DNA of 64,000 nucleotides from Atkinsonella hypoxylon (GCA_000729835.1 JFHB01000010.1:186001-250000), one strand, 5' to 3'; shown: positions 33,663 to 44,912, counted from the first letter of the stretch. The notes: generated by a model not told the origin, from the letters alone. Translations and numbers: made by a program.

Positions 33663-34294
33663 AGTAGCTTCGGAACTTGGATACTTGAGCAACGACTGGA
33701 AGAGAAGTGGTGTGTCGCGTCTGCGAGTGTGGGATTGATTGCGTTAGTGGTCATAGAGGCAGGGTTCATCATAATCAAATATGGTCTGTCTCGTTATTTA
33801 CATTTCCCGACTTTGCCACTTGTGGTCCCGTGAAGGTCAGTATGGAAAAGACTACGACTCCGAGTCTACTGCGCTGCCATAAAGCTTGTTTGAGATGCAT
33901 TTAACGGAGGACATCATCGAAGAAGACAATCTCGGTGACTGAACCACGTCCTGTCACGGCTCGGAGCAATGTTACATTGCGCTGCCTGGATTACAGAGAA
34001 ATAAATAGGCCGTAGAGAAGGCTTTATTAGAAGCTGAAAAAGAGCTATAAACTGGGAAAGGCTTAAAAAATAGCTTTAAACTGGTAATATTGCATAAGAT
34101 GTGGGTGTTAGGGATACGTAGAGGTTATTAAGTAAGCTAAGAAAGATAATAACTACTTGGTTTCTCTATGAAAATTACTATAGGCCGCCGGTAACGGCCG
34201 TATCAACCTCCTTCGCCACAGTGTTGGGTGCCATTTACGATTTACGCCAGGTTGGGTGCTCGACAAATGGGCCCGGGAGGAAAGAAAGCCGTCG
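33663..34294. other. Intergenic region with an AT-rich relic
   Basis: 632 bp. Bases about 33995-34175 are markedly AT-rich and CpG-poor, with interrupted frames such as TGKGLKNSFKLVILHKMW. This is suggestive of an old repeat mutated by repeat-induced point mutation. No ends, target duplication or transposase motif could be found. Confidence 0.45.
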
Positions 34295-35107
34295 CTAGGT
34301 GTAAATCTGATTAACCAGTTTGAGAATCGGCACCGTTACCAATTTTGGTAAGAACAAGACCTTTCCAGCGGCTAACAATTGGTCCTTTATCATGCTGCCC
34401 GTCATCTTCTTCAATTCTTGCGGCTCGTTTGCCTTTGGGAACTCAGCTTCAGGGATAGGTTTGCCGAGAAACTCGCATAGAGGGCCCCATCCGCTTCCCA
34501 GCTTGTAGACGAGTAGGTTCTCGGGTGCCACCAGTTCCTGTATGTGTCGATGGTGCCTATCGTACGTTGCCCTGGCATTCTGTCGAATCTCGTCGACTGA
34601 GTTGGCCTCGAAAAACCCAAAGGCTATCTTGCGAGTAACCTCGATTGTCGTGATACCGATCAGAGGCTGGACATAGGAGGCCATGAAGCTTAAGATAGGG
34701 CCCCAGAGTCCCTTGATCAAGGTCTCGTTCAAACTGTGGTACCATGGGTCAAAATCGCGAATCACTAGGATGACCTTGGCATTTGGATATGCCTTGATTA
34801 GCTGTGGCCCGAAAAGACCGGCCATCTCTGTGGCGCCCTCGGAAGCGCCAAGCATGGAATCCCACTCTTGGCGCGTCACCGTCTTGCTTGGATCATATGT
34901 CGCCAGTGTCGAAAAAGAAGCGTCAGCCGCACGGCTGAGAAATGGAGAATGGCGGTCAACGTTGGGTTCCCGTAACGAGTGATAGACATTTTGATAGCCC
35001 AAGATTCCGAGCGCTTGGGCCATAGAGAGAGTTCCTGTGCGTGGAAGGCCAAGAGACAAGACCTTCATCTCGCGCGCGGGTGGAATGTCTGCTGTGGCGT
35101 CGCCCAT
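34295..35107 (-). CDS. Sulfotransferase-like P-loop protein (Sulfotransfer_4 type)
   Basis: Single exon, 270 aa from the ATG at 35107; the longer open frame begins with TTG, so it was not used. The PAPS-type P-loop is VLSLGLPRTGTLSM near the N-terminus (about residues 16-29). KVILVIRDFDPWYHSLNET near the middle is the matching 3'-phosphate loop region of this family. Fungal genomes hold many such proteins, often mislabelled NAD-dependent epimerases; substrates are unknown. The C-terminal ~30 residues are moderately hydrophobic (VLFLPKLVTVPILKLV). Its expected role is transfer of sulfate from PAPS to a small molecule or glycan, by inference only. Confidence 0.85.
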   Translation of the reverse strand: MGDATADIPPAREMKVLSLGLPRTGTLSMAQALGILGYQNVYHSLREPNVDRHSPFLSRAADASFSTLATYDPSKTVTRQEWDSMLGASEGATEMAGLFGPQLIKAYPNAKVILVIRDFDPWYHSLNETLIKGLWGPILSFMASYVQPLIGITTIEVTRKIAFGFFEANSVDEIRQNARATYDRHHRHIQELVAPENLLVYKLGSGWGPLCEFLGKPIPEAEFPKANEPQELKKMTGSMIKDQLLAAGKVLFLPKLVTVPILKLVNQIYT

Positions 35108-36025
35108 TTTTGTACCTTCTGCTGTACCAGAGAGAGTCTTTGTGAGGACTGCCAATCACTTTCGCGATATAGTTGCTCAGAGTTGGTCGCTGGCGTTTCG
35201 CGCAAAACGGTAGAACAAGGCTGGTTGAGTCCCGGATGACGGAGAGGGTGCGTACGCTCTCTCGACGAGGTTCACAATCTTATTTAAACGTAGGTTCATG
35301 TATTCAACCGATCTACACTCGCGACACAATGACAAACTGACCAGTTGGCAAGAATACGTTGGACGCTTGCGGGTTGACGCATACCAGTCGACGTCAACAG
35401 CTCCACATCAGATCGTTGCTTTCAGACAAGACACGTCCTAAATCAAAAGTTCTTTCGGTGGAATGGTATGAATCGCGGAAACGGCAATGGGAAGCCAGAT
35501 GAGGGGTGGATCTAAGACAGATGACTTACCACGCAAGACTTGTATTGCTTGCAAATCCCCTGTCGGACTTCCGGCATCTTAGGGTTCGCCAGACGCTTTC
35601 GCCGCAGACATCGGAGATGGCTTGTCTCCCATTGCATTCCATTTCCAGGCGCTGTCTCGGCTCCTGAGTGGTATCCGCGACCAAGAAGGGCTTGGATAGG
35701 TACTAGACACTTGAGTTTGCCCCAGTGCATCATCGCATCACTGCACCTGGATTCAGCACATGAGGATCATGGTGGTACGGGGAATTACAAGATTCAGCTT
35801 CATGTCTAGTATAATATACACTGTACGTCCCTCATTCTCCTATGCAAATGCAAGCTCGCGCTCTACGATAATGGATTGTTTGAGAAGCAGTATGCAGAAG
35901 CTCAAATTATTCCTGCAAGGTAAATCAGTCATCGCTATGCGAACGCGTCCACAATATACATCCTCCAGGATACGCCGGATTACATGATTGACGAGACATC
36001 TTTCCTCTCGCCACTCTTTACCTCA
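35108..36025. other. Intergenic region between the sulfotransferase-like gene and NUC1
   Basis: 918 bp with only short unrecognised frames on both strands. Confidence 0.5.
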
Positions 36026-37111
36026 TCATGATGAGCTTGGTGGCGAGATAACGCGCTTATCACCCTTTCCAAATGCCTTCTGTTTGTCAGCGAATTCGCG
36101 AATAACAAGCGCACATGTCGTATCAGCACAAAGCCTCTTCCTCCTGGCGATAGGCAGCTTGGTGGCAAATTCCAAGCCGCTGGCTCGCTCGACTGCCTCG
36201 ACGGGGACCTCAAAGTCCGTAATAGGCTTCTCGTTCGAAATAGGAGCGTTCGGTAGGACGAACGCGCCAATAGCAACATTCCCACCGGCCTTGCCGTCCT
36301 CGGCAAAAATGACCTTGTAGAAGTGCGTGGGGACTGCAATGGAAGGCGGGTTTCCAATCATTTCGTATTTGACGTACCACTTATTGTCGATAGGGTCCTT
36401 ACGAGGCAGGTATAGCGGTCCAGTGACGATTCGTACAGAAGGGTACCGTCCCGTGAGGCGACGGCAGAACTCTTCAAAGTGGGCCCAGTAGTCGCGATTA
36501 AAGCCCTCGCCTACTTGGGGACACATGTTTGTCAGATAAAAGGTTTCATCCATAGCTTTTTGGGACCATTTCGCGTCAGCAGCAGGCACCTGGTGGCCCC
36601 TATCGTAGCCGCTACGGAAGTAGTCCTTGAGGAGGCCGCGAAACTTGGGAGGCACGGATTCATCCTCAACAAAGACGCTGTGCTTTCGATCGCCGTTGCG
36701 CTGGGAAAGAGACTCGGGCGTGATGTGCTCGACCACCCACTGCGGGTTACGGGTTCGACGATCGTAGCTAGAGATAAGAGCTGATCGGTTGGCAACATCG
36801 GAGATAGGACCGGGAAAGCCATATTCGAAAAGACCAGCGGGGTCGACGGCACAGCCTGCGACAGCTGGTGTGGAAGAAAAGACTTGTTGCGGGGGAATAG
36901 CCACGGATGTGTTGCCAGTAGCATTGTTAGGTTTTGCCATGATGGGTGCGGAAGCGATTTGAGACTCAGGCTTTTTGTTTTCGGAGGATGCTCGTAATGA
37001 GTAAACGGCTGCGGTAAGAGCTGCACCACCCCCGGCACCAAGGGCAGCAACCATGGCGAGAGTTGACTTGGACATATTGGCGACGGTCTGGGCTGCTTGG
37101 CGTGGTTGCAT
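36026..37111 (-). CDS. NUC1: Mitochondrial DNA/RNA nuclease, EndoG family
   Basis: Single exon, 361 aa from the ATG at 37111; a second ATG at residue 13 (MSKSTLAM) is also possible. The DNA/RNA non-specific endonuclease motif is DRGHQVPAAD with catalytic His173, and the Mg-binding Asn is expected at 205 in GEGFNRDYW. The N-terminus is basic, then has a Gly/Ala-rich hydrophobic segment (about 18-37), suiting import and anchoring in the mitochondrial inner membrane or intermembrane space. Nuc1 degrades mitochondrial nucleic acids and can enter the nucleus during cell death. A low-complexity linker (residues 45-85) separates targeting and nuclease parts. Length is close to yeast Nuc1 (329 aa) plus this linker. 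Confidence 0.95.
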   Translation of the reverse strand: MQPRQAAQTVANMSKSTLAMVAALGAGGGAALTAAVYSLRASSENKKPESQIASAPIMAKPNNATGNTSVAIPPQQVFSSTPAVAGCAVDPAGLFEYGFPGPISDVANRSALISSYDRRTRNPQWVVEHITPESLSQRNGDRKHSVFVEDESVPPKFRGLLKDYFRSGYDRGHQVPAADAKWSQKAMDETFYLTNMCPQVGEGFNRDYWAHFEEFCRRLTGRYPSVRIVTGPLYLPRKDPIDNKWYVKYEMIGNPPSIAVPTHFYKVIFAEDGKAGGNVAIGAFVLPNAPISNEKPITDFEVPVEAVERASGLEFATKLPIARRKRLCADTTCALVIREFADKQKAFGKGDKRVISPPSSS

Positions 37112-38319
37112 TTATACGATCTCAATTTCAGCAGAGCGAAGTTGATCAGGCTGAAGGGTGATGAGTGGAAGAGAGTGACTCGGGTCAGGAGAGATTGTAA
37201 AGGCCATTCACTGCTCACGGGAGGCACTGCCGCTGTGTAGCATGTGGGTGTTGTCTTGGAGGTTACCCAAGCACATGCGAGTCGGGAAGTGAAGGGTGTT
37301 GAAAGTCGCTGTTGGTAGGCATAGTCGGCGCGCACGAGAGGCTTCCCGATGGTCGTCTGAGTGTATCAGGGGACCAATCAAGCTCCACTGCCAGGCAGTA
37401 GTACCTACTACGGTACTCCGTAAACCAATTACTTTTATTGAGTAAGTATTTAAAGAGAATAACCAATCATATACTTTTTATTACTTTAGAGCTAATCTCG
37501 ATTGGGAGCAACCAGTACTAGGCACTCCAGCCCACCCACCTGACGCAAGCTTGCCTCAACTACTGACCAGCTGCACTCGAGGCTTGCTCTCTCAAGACTC
37601 CAGCCAACCAGAACGGTAGAACCAGACATTGAACATGCCGCAAGTGCTGGGCAGTGTCGTTTTTTCTCGTGCATCAGTTCATCATCAGCTGAGCCGCCAA
37701 ACATTCCTGTGCCACTTTTGATGCTGATATCGGGCGAGGCGTCGATTATGACAATGTGTTGTATTCCAGGGTCTGGAAATGGTGCGCCATGGACTCCAAT
37801 GCTGTCGGACGGGATTAGACCGCCGACATGAGCCCTGAGGGCTCTGAGAGAATTCCGTACAAGTTTTCCTCTGACCTCGCTCCTCTCCGAGCTCTGGCTA
37901 ATGAACTGCGCTGATCTTCCTTGTGCGTGATAGGAAAATTTTCGCGAGATCAAACGGCTGTTCAGAGGGTCTATAATGGCTTTCAACCGGAGTACTCTGG
38001 CATTGCAGGGTTAAGGAGGTGTCAAATACTTTCGATGTCACCATTACTCCGTAGTCGCAATGGTATTGCGAGACTGCTGTCCTTCAAGGTTCTCATCAAA
38101 GTTATCCTGCTCCACGGTTACAGTAGCATCAGACATTCTCCCATTAAAATTTTTATCCCATTGTACCAGTGTACTATATACGACTCTCTGGTATGCAATG
38201 AAAACTGCATAATCTAGCCTCAGCTATTGACCATATTACTCAGGCAGTCTGTCCAAAGTTCATCTCGTACGCTGGCGAGCTTGTTGACCGAACAAATCCA
38301 TTTATTTTAACAGGTCAAT
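37112..38319. other. Intergenic region NUC1 to small GPI-protein gene
   Basis: 1208 bp with two TACTCCGTA motifs (37414-37422, 38045-38053) and AT-rich patches (37430-37500, 38100-38200). A minus open frame at 37492-37986 has no ATG start and no family similarity. Confidence 0.5.
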
Positions 38320-38926
38320 TTATATCGCCATGATGCCGAGGACGAAAGCTCCAGCGAGTGAGGCAGCGACGGCAACACCAACAGAGCCGAAAGAAACATT
38401 TGGTCGACCAGCGGCGAGAGCACTAGAAGTAGTCGAGGTAGCAGAGGCACTGGCAGTAGAAGTGCCACTAATCGAGTTAGAAGAAGTCGTAGCGGAGGCT
38501 GTAGGGGCATGAGTCGGAGCTGAGATGCCGGATGGGCAGTGCCAGTGGTCATGGTGAGGCTGACATGTCTTGGCCGTGGCGGTAACTGTGTCAGCAGCGC
38601 TAGAGCTCGTAGTTGAGGCAGAACCAGAGCTTGTAGTTGAGCCAGAGCCAGAGCTCGTGGTTGAGGCAGCGCCGGAGCTCGTGGTCGAGACAGCATGGCA
38701 GTGCCCTAGGAGGAGTCAGCATTGAGTCCTGCATCGAGGAGGTTTCACTTAGTCGGAGGGGCTATCTCATACAATAGTCACCATTGGGCTCGCAGTCTCC
38801 AGATCCAGTAGGCGAAGGAGGAAGCGTTGCCGAAACAGAAGTTGAGCCAGACTCAGTGTTAGACTGCGCAACTACAAAGGCAGCCTGGCCGAGAAGGCAG
38901 ATGGAGAACAATGACTTGAACTGCAT
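38320..38926 (-). CDS. Small secreted Ser/Thr-rich protein, probably GPI-anchored, with two C-x8-C WHC motifs
   Basis: Two exons, 38926-38773 and 38705-38320; 67 bp intron (donor GTATGA); 179 aa. The signal peptide is about residues 1-20 (LLGQAAFVVA). The mature part is Ser/Thr-rich with degenerate TTSSGSAS repeats (57-88). Two motifs of equal spacing occur: CEPNGDYWHC (45-54) and CQPHHDHWHC (98-107), pattern C-x-P-x-x-D-x-W-H-C. The C-terminus is hydrophobic (VGVAVAASLAGAFVLGIMAI), a GPI-attachment signal. It is likely a heavily O-mannosylated wall or surface protein. The motif is rich in His, Asp and Cys and could bind a metal, but that is inference. The first motif exists only after splicing with the chosen donor. 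Confidence 0.82.
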
Positions 38927-39035
38927 TTTAGCTGTGGAGGTTGCCTGATCGGTTTCAGATTGGCGATATAGCAAGGCAAGATTAAAAGGAGCTCTATACA
39001 AGATTACACAAGAATAGAGAATAGGGCGAGCCAGG

Positions 39036-39042
39036 TTTTATA
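39036..39042 (-). promoter_or_regulatory. TATA box of the WHC-motif protein gene
   Basis: TATAAAA on the minus strand, about 110 nt upstream of the start codon at 38926. Confidence 0.55.
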
Positions 39043-40636
39043 CGCTGCGACAAAAGCCACTCAGGGTCTCTTCCCACGGCTAACAAGCACGGTGATCCCT
39101 TGCCTGCAGTAGAAAATCCAAACAATAACAGCTATGCCCCTCTACTCCGTACTCAATACACCATTAGCCGCCAAGAAGTGGCGTGCGAGAACCTCTCTGG
39201 GTCTTTGGGTGGGTTGGTGTTGGTTTATGTGTATGCGTCCCTGGACCCTTTTCGGCCATTAATGCAACTGACAGATCAACCACTAAAAATAACCCAGCTG
39301 CCCCACTGACTTTCCGCTTTTAGGCTAGTAAGTGTTTTGCCAACACTCCCTCTAAAGGCACGAAAACCGCAAGATTCCCGCCGTTTTCTTCAAAGTGTAC
39401 ACGTTGATTGGTTCAACTAGTCGTCCTGGGTCTCCAGCAGCTACCGAGGCTATTACTGCAGCTGCATTACTAGTTGCGTTGCAGGAATAACCTCTTTTGA
39501 GCCTACAAACTTTGTAGAAGACAACAGTGCTGTTGTATTCCTAGGACCATACAGAATTCTTGTGTTTGTAGTGTTTTCATCAAGGTGTAAAAACGGGTAC
39601 CTTCCTCCCACGGGTCCATAGAGAAAGTACTGGTGACAATCGCGGGTCTTAACGGTTTCAACTTTTCCCTAGGATTACCATAGAAAAGTTGGACCCCACG
39701 AATGTCACTAGTACTACCCGCGGGTACCGTACAGGAACTATACTAGGTAGGTACTTTGCAAGAGACGGCTAAACACTTCTTAGATTAACGCCTCCTTCGG
39801 AACTTGGCGTAAAGGCAGGGTGCATGCCATAACCATATTTTCTCTGATAATATATTAAGCTTATTCCTGGGAACACGCACGCCTCGATGCGAAGCCAATA
39901 GCCTGGACACCAGAGGAAGGCACGTAAATTGAAGTAGCTTCCAGCTCCTTAGTTCTGATTGGTTTACTACCATTGCGCGTCAGCTTGGTGACGACCACTT
40001 GAAAAGCCCTTTTTAAAGTGTATTTAAGAGTGAGTCTCGTCAAGGTACGATGGAAGATCTGATAGACCAGAGAAAGATATATGTCGCCAAGGCCTTGTAG
40101 AGTTGGCAACTATCACTGAGCTCTGACCAAAATTTATGTCCATCGCGTGCCAACCCGGTTCCTGGTGACAGCTTGCAAGGCTTGATGCTTTTGTATGACA
40201 GCACATACATATAGATATTAGAACTTTCACACAAGAATTGCGAACTGTCATACAATCGACGACAGGCTGGTCAGTGTCTTCAGGGATTGGGTTGGCGCGC
40301 GACTAGGTAGATATCTTCTGAGTATCGCTATTCAGGCGAGCCGGCAATCACGACATAATGTCTGCATCATAGTAGAGACCTTTCGACATGGGCATTACAA
40401 AATCTCTGCTCTAACCACGACAATTATTGCGGCAAACAGGGGATGAAATGAAGGTGCAGGGGCGGGTGATGATAAAACTTGCTCACTATTAGCGGCTGGG
40501 ACTAGCGGGATGGGGGCTTATCTTATCAGCGGCTCCCACTTGGAAAACCGAGATTTCTCAATTTGCCGATTGAAAAGGTCAATTGCATCTATACTATAAT
40601 CAACCAGGAAGCTATCTTGACGATAACACTTTGACC
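39043..40636. other. Gene-free stretch before PUS1
   Basis: About 1.6 kb. One TACTCCGTA motif (39143-39151). The segment 39340-39760 reads like degraded low-complexity sequence; no family recognised. Confidence 0.45.
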
Positions 40637-40643
40637 TATAAAA
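40637..40643 (+). promoter_or_regulatory. TATA-like element close to the PUS1 start codon
   Basis: TATAAAA ends only 22 nt before the annotated ATG at 40666. If used normally, transcription would start at or after that ATG. It may therefore be non-functional, or the true start codon may lie downstream. Confidence 0.35.
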
Positions 40644-40665
40644 GGTGGCCAAGCTCGATGCCATC

Positions 40666-42629
40666 ATGGCGGCCGGTAACGACTCTTCTGCTGAGACCGA
40701 AGTACGTGTCGGGGAGCACGCGAAAGAGAGCAGGTCCGAATCTGTTACACCTTCTGCCGCTGCTACCGACAATCCGAAATCTAACGAGCGCAACGGGAAT
40801 GCAAAGCGGAGAGGGGAAAAAGGACGAGCAGAGTGGAGGTATGTTTAAAAGTGATGTTCTCGTTGCGAGATTTGTAAGCATTGACCCTGACGCTGACCAG
40901 ACTGTAGTCGTCAGCAGAAGAACGACAAAAAGCGCAAGAAAAATGAAGACTGGCGCGAGTTTAAGCGTCGCAAGATAAGCGACAAAACTGGCGAAGCTGC
41001 TGAATCTGATAAGAAGAACCCCTTTTCCAAGGAGGAGATTGCGTCAGAGGAGCGACGACCCAAGCGCAAGGTTGCAGTGATGATTGGATACTCGGGCACT
41101 GGATATAAAGGCATGCAAGTGAATGGTGACGAACCGACGATCGAGAGAGACCTTTTCAAGGCGTTCATCAACGCGAAGGCGATATCGAAAGCAAACGCTG
41201 ACGATCCTCGAAAGTCGAGTCTTGCGCGATGTGCCCGCACGGACAAGGGTGTACACGCTGCTGGTAATGTGATCAGCCTGAAGCTGATCATTGAAGATGA
41301 GGATATTGTGGAAAAAATCAACGCCCAACTGCCGGAACAGATTCGGGTATGGGGTATCCAAAGAACAAACAACAGTTTCAACTGCTATCAATACTGCGAC
41401 TCGCGTTGGTATGAGTACCTGTTGCCAAGTTACTGTCTGCTGCCACCTCATCCCCAAACGTTTCTGGGTAAGAAGCTTGAGGAGCTGACGAAAGAATACG
41501 GTGCCGAAGAAGACTTCAACTCTAGGATGGCTGACGTGAAGAATTTTTGGGCTGAAGTTGAAGAAAAGGAGATCAAGCCAATTCTGTCAAGTCTGGAGCC
41601 CGAGCTCAGGGCCGTTGTGATGGAACGAGTTCATGCTCAGGAAGCGGAGGAGTACGAGAACGTCCGAGCTGCAGCTGAGGCTGAGAAGAAGGAAGCAGAA
41701 GCGCACGCCCAAAAGACTGCTGAGTCAAATGACGGCAACAACAGCATCGAAGCCACTGCAGACCAACCCAACAAAGTCCATCTTGAATCTCAAAAACCCA
41801 AGCATCGCGAGCTAGGCCCTGTCGACTTCGCACTTCGTGACATCAAGGCGACTTACATTGCCGCCAAGCGCCGCTATCGCGTGCCGACGGAGCGCCTGCA
41901 ACGTCTTCAGGCTGTGCTAGACTTGTATACTGGCACAAATAACTTTCACAATTACACCATCCAGAAAACATTCTCCGACCCATCAGCGCGACGCCATATC
42001 AAATCCTTCGTCGTGAACCCAAAGCCTATCATTATCGGCGACACAGAATGGCTGTCTTTGAAGGTTCATGGCCAGTCATTCATGATGCACCAGATCAGAA
42101 AGATGGTTGGCCTGGCATCTCTTATGGTTCGCTGTGGTACAACTCTAGACCGTGTCAATGAGAGCTACCAAGCACAGAAGATGGCCATTCCAAAAGCCCC
42201 GGGGCTTGGCCTCCTCCTGGAGCGGCCCGTGTTCGAGAATTACAACCGCCGTGCTAAGGATACCTTGGGCAAGCCACAAATCGACTTTGGAAATTACGAG
42301 GAAAGGCTACTGGCGTTCAAGGAGAAACATATTTACAGCAGAATTTTCGAAGTGGAGGAAAAAGAGAATACGTAAGTTTGCGCTGCACTGAGTCCATATT
42401 GTAGATGATGTTCTACTCCACTCCGTTTCGAGTATTGACCCCACGCAACAGATTTCATGGCTTTTACAATCAGATTGATCAGTTCAAGTCGAATCACTTC
42501 CTGTGGCTGACTGCCGGAGGAATGAAGGTTGCTGAGCTGCATAAGGAGACTGATGCAGGAAAGGCTCAGGATATGGACAAGGCACTGGGCGATGAGGACG
42601 AAGAGGATCCTGAAGGAGGTGAGGGTTGA
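40666..42629 (+). CDS. PUS1: tRNA pseudouridine synthase 1
   Basis: Three exons, 40666-40838, 40908-42371 and 42452-42629; introns of 69 and 80 bp; 604 aa. The TruA-type catalytic motif RCARTDKGVHAAGNVIS holds the nucleophile Asp170. Downstream motifs include SRWYEYLLPSYCLLPP, YTGTNNFHNYT and HGQSFMMHQIRKMVGL, all typical of Pus1. The N-terminal ~110 residues are charged, with KKRKKNEDWREFKRRK as a likely nuclear signal. An acidic/alanine-rich coiled-coil insertion (about 300-390) splits the catalytic domain. Pus1 converts uridines at several tRNA positions and in U2 snRNA to pseudouridine, mainly in the nucleus. The last exon adds a conserved FNQIDQFKSNHF-like segment and an acidic tail. It is convergent with MED22. 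Confidence 0.95.
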
Positions 42630-42921
42630 TAGCATCATTTAATTTGAATAGAGACTTGGCACATAGATTCATAGGAGTGGGGAATTATGAATTCACGTTT
42701 CTGGGTCTACTCCCGCCTGCAAAACTATTTGGAGACAAGCCTGCGACAAAAAGCCTGACTCGTTCACAAATGTGCAAGTTTCCTGCTGAGAATGTGATAA
42801 CCGTGCCGGCCGTATCCCTTTCGTGTATGTCCTGAACAGACACCATCAACATCGAACGCCTCCAGCTTCTGTCCTATAGTTCCAAAGGCCCAATACATAA
42901 GATAAGATAATGTCGGCAAAT

Positions 42922-43627
42922 CTAAGACTTGACTCCATCCGCCTTGCTCAGGACTTCCCAGGAACCACCACACCGCTCCGCTAACTCGCTCATCTTTCTC
43001 GCCTCCAGTTCATTCATCAACTCAGCCACCTGCGCGACCTCCACATCAATCTGCGCCTCCAAGACCTTCTGTTCCGGATGACCCTGTCCAAGGGGTCCGA
43101 AGACCCAGAGCTCCTTGATTTTCCGAGACAGCGTGAGGAGTTCTCTGATGGAGGAGTTCTGCAGACGGAAGCGTGAGGATAAGGGTCAATCCAGCATTCT
43201 TCCAGATCATCTCCATGACCAAGTATTTGCAGAAACGACGGCATGAAAGTATATAAATTGGACAGCGATTGGAGAGACAAGAACTCACTAGTCCTTCGAA
43301 TTCCATTCTCATTGACATCCCCGTCACGGCCATGGTCTCTGGCGTGGCATTGCTCTGCTCCCCCTCCGCCTGAACAGTCGCAAGCATCATGAGAGTGCGG
43401 TAGCGGGTGAGAATATCAGCTACGAGGCGGTTGTGGTTGTCTAATTTGTTAGTCTTGCAAGCAACATATTGTCCCCGTTCGGGATAGCTCATGGTTCAGA
43501 AACAGACGTGAGGCGCTGCGGCGAATGCTCGCATTTGTCGATGAGGTAAGCAAGGGAGGCTACGTACCCCATAGATTGTAGCCTGCTGGCTGAGGTCTGT
43601 CCATGATGGCGATGCTATTGATGGCAT
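42922..43627 (-). CDS. MED22: Mediator complex subunit 22 (Srb6)
   Basis: Three exons, about 43627-43568, 43453-43289 and 43158-42922; introns about 114 and 130 bp; 153 aa. The joined product has DNHNRLVADILTRYRTLMMLATVQ, MSMRMEFEGLNSSIRELLTLSRKIKELWVFG and VEVAQVAELMNELE, the helical MED22 layout. MED22 belongs to the Mediator head and pairs with MED11, linking activators to RNA polymerase II. The second intron is secure. The first has two options: GTACGT donor with the CAAG acceptor at 43454 (used here), or a weaker donor with the TTAG acceptor about ten bases later. An upstream in-frame ATG at 43753 would give a basic extension without similarity. Confidence 0.82.
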
Positions 43628-44912
43628 TTTAGAACGGCTTGGTTGGTTAATGCAGTGATTTGAGAGCACTGAGAAGTGGGCAGGATGAAGAAAGAAGAAA
43701 GAAGTGGCGCAAGAAATTGGAGGTGGGGCTGGTGTGCGCCGAAAAAGCGACATTTTAAATTCTGTCTTTGGCTTTGGAAAGTGAGTATTGGTATCTGCGT
43801 AGCATTGCCACCTATAGAAATTCAGCCCTAGAACATTTACTATCTTCCGTAATATATATAGGATTATAAGGTTATTCCTGCAATGCTACCAGCAATATAG
43901 CTAGCTGTACGGAGTAGTAGCAGCCTCTGCAGCAGCGGAAGGCCCAAAACAGCTAGGCTCAAAAGTAGGTGTGCAAGGATCGTTCCTGATTTGGCTAGAT
44001 CTACGGAGTAGGGGCAGATCTGAAAGTTCCCGGATATTAATAATTAGTGCCGGCAACGGGAAACGGTGGTCCGATATTTATGCATGTTAAAATAAATACG
44101 GAATATTCTGAGTTGTCGATATCCTCCTACCCCTGGGACGGTGTTGAGGATCATGCTGGCCACAAGAACCGCTGTATATTAAAAGCAAAATATCTGATAA
44201 CCGATTTCCTATAATAATACTAGTGTACTTGACACTCTAAAGAATTTAACTGCTAGCAAGACATAGCAGATTTGCTACCTCCCTGCAATTGACCAGCTTT
44301 GCTCCCTCAATACTGTCAAAGAGTCGTATCAAAATTGACCGACCACCTCTTGGCGTTGGTGAGATGCGTGGCTGAGACGACGACAATTGTGCGCTTGCCC
44401 CTGGCATTGTGGGGTCTGAACGACGACCGTTGTTCAGCTTCTTGGTTGGCAAAATGTGGATAAATTACGGAATAGTAAGTAGTTATTAGTCGTTGCTGCC
44501 AGCCAGTGGGCAAGGCGGCACGGCCAGTCCCATTTCGAAATCGGATTGGTCTTTGCCTTGCCACCTCCGTATTCGCAACAAGGTCTCGGATCATTGCCAA
44601 GAAGGAACTGGGAGCCGCGACGCCACAAATGCAGACCAAGTCGAAAGTAGACTGTGATCGGGAAGGCGCAGCCAAGGAGTGGAACAGGGTCTTGTCATAA
44701 AACCTCCTTTTGCCAGACATCCTCAAGATTTCATGCTTTGTCGCTTCTGGTGGTTAAATTTTTAAATATTCCCCTATCTTCGTTATGGGTTATCCCTAGA
44801 CCCCATAATCTCCCCATCACGCTCGTTTACGGAATACTTCACACGCCTTTCCAGTCCTTTCACTGTCCTTCAACATTACAGATAGATAATACGACCCCTG
44901 ACGCTAGTAACC
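43628..44912. other. Divergent intergenic region MED22/bestrophin-like
   Basis: 1285 bp. The left half is AT-rich and holds two TACGGAGTA motifs (43908-43916, 44002-44010). No supported gene. Confidence 0.5.

Noticed and set aside
34295..35155. Longer reading of the sulfotransferase-like gene starting at 35155
   Set aside because: That start codon is TTG; the first ATG is at 35107, close before the P-loop.
37492..37986. 164-residue minus-strand open frame
   Set aside because: It begins with TTG, has no nearby ATG start and no recognised motif.
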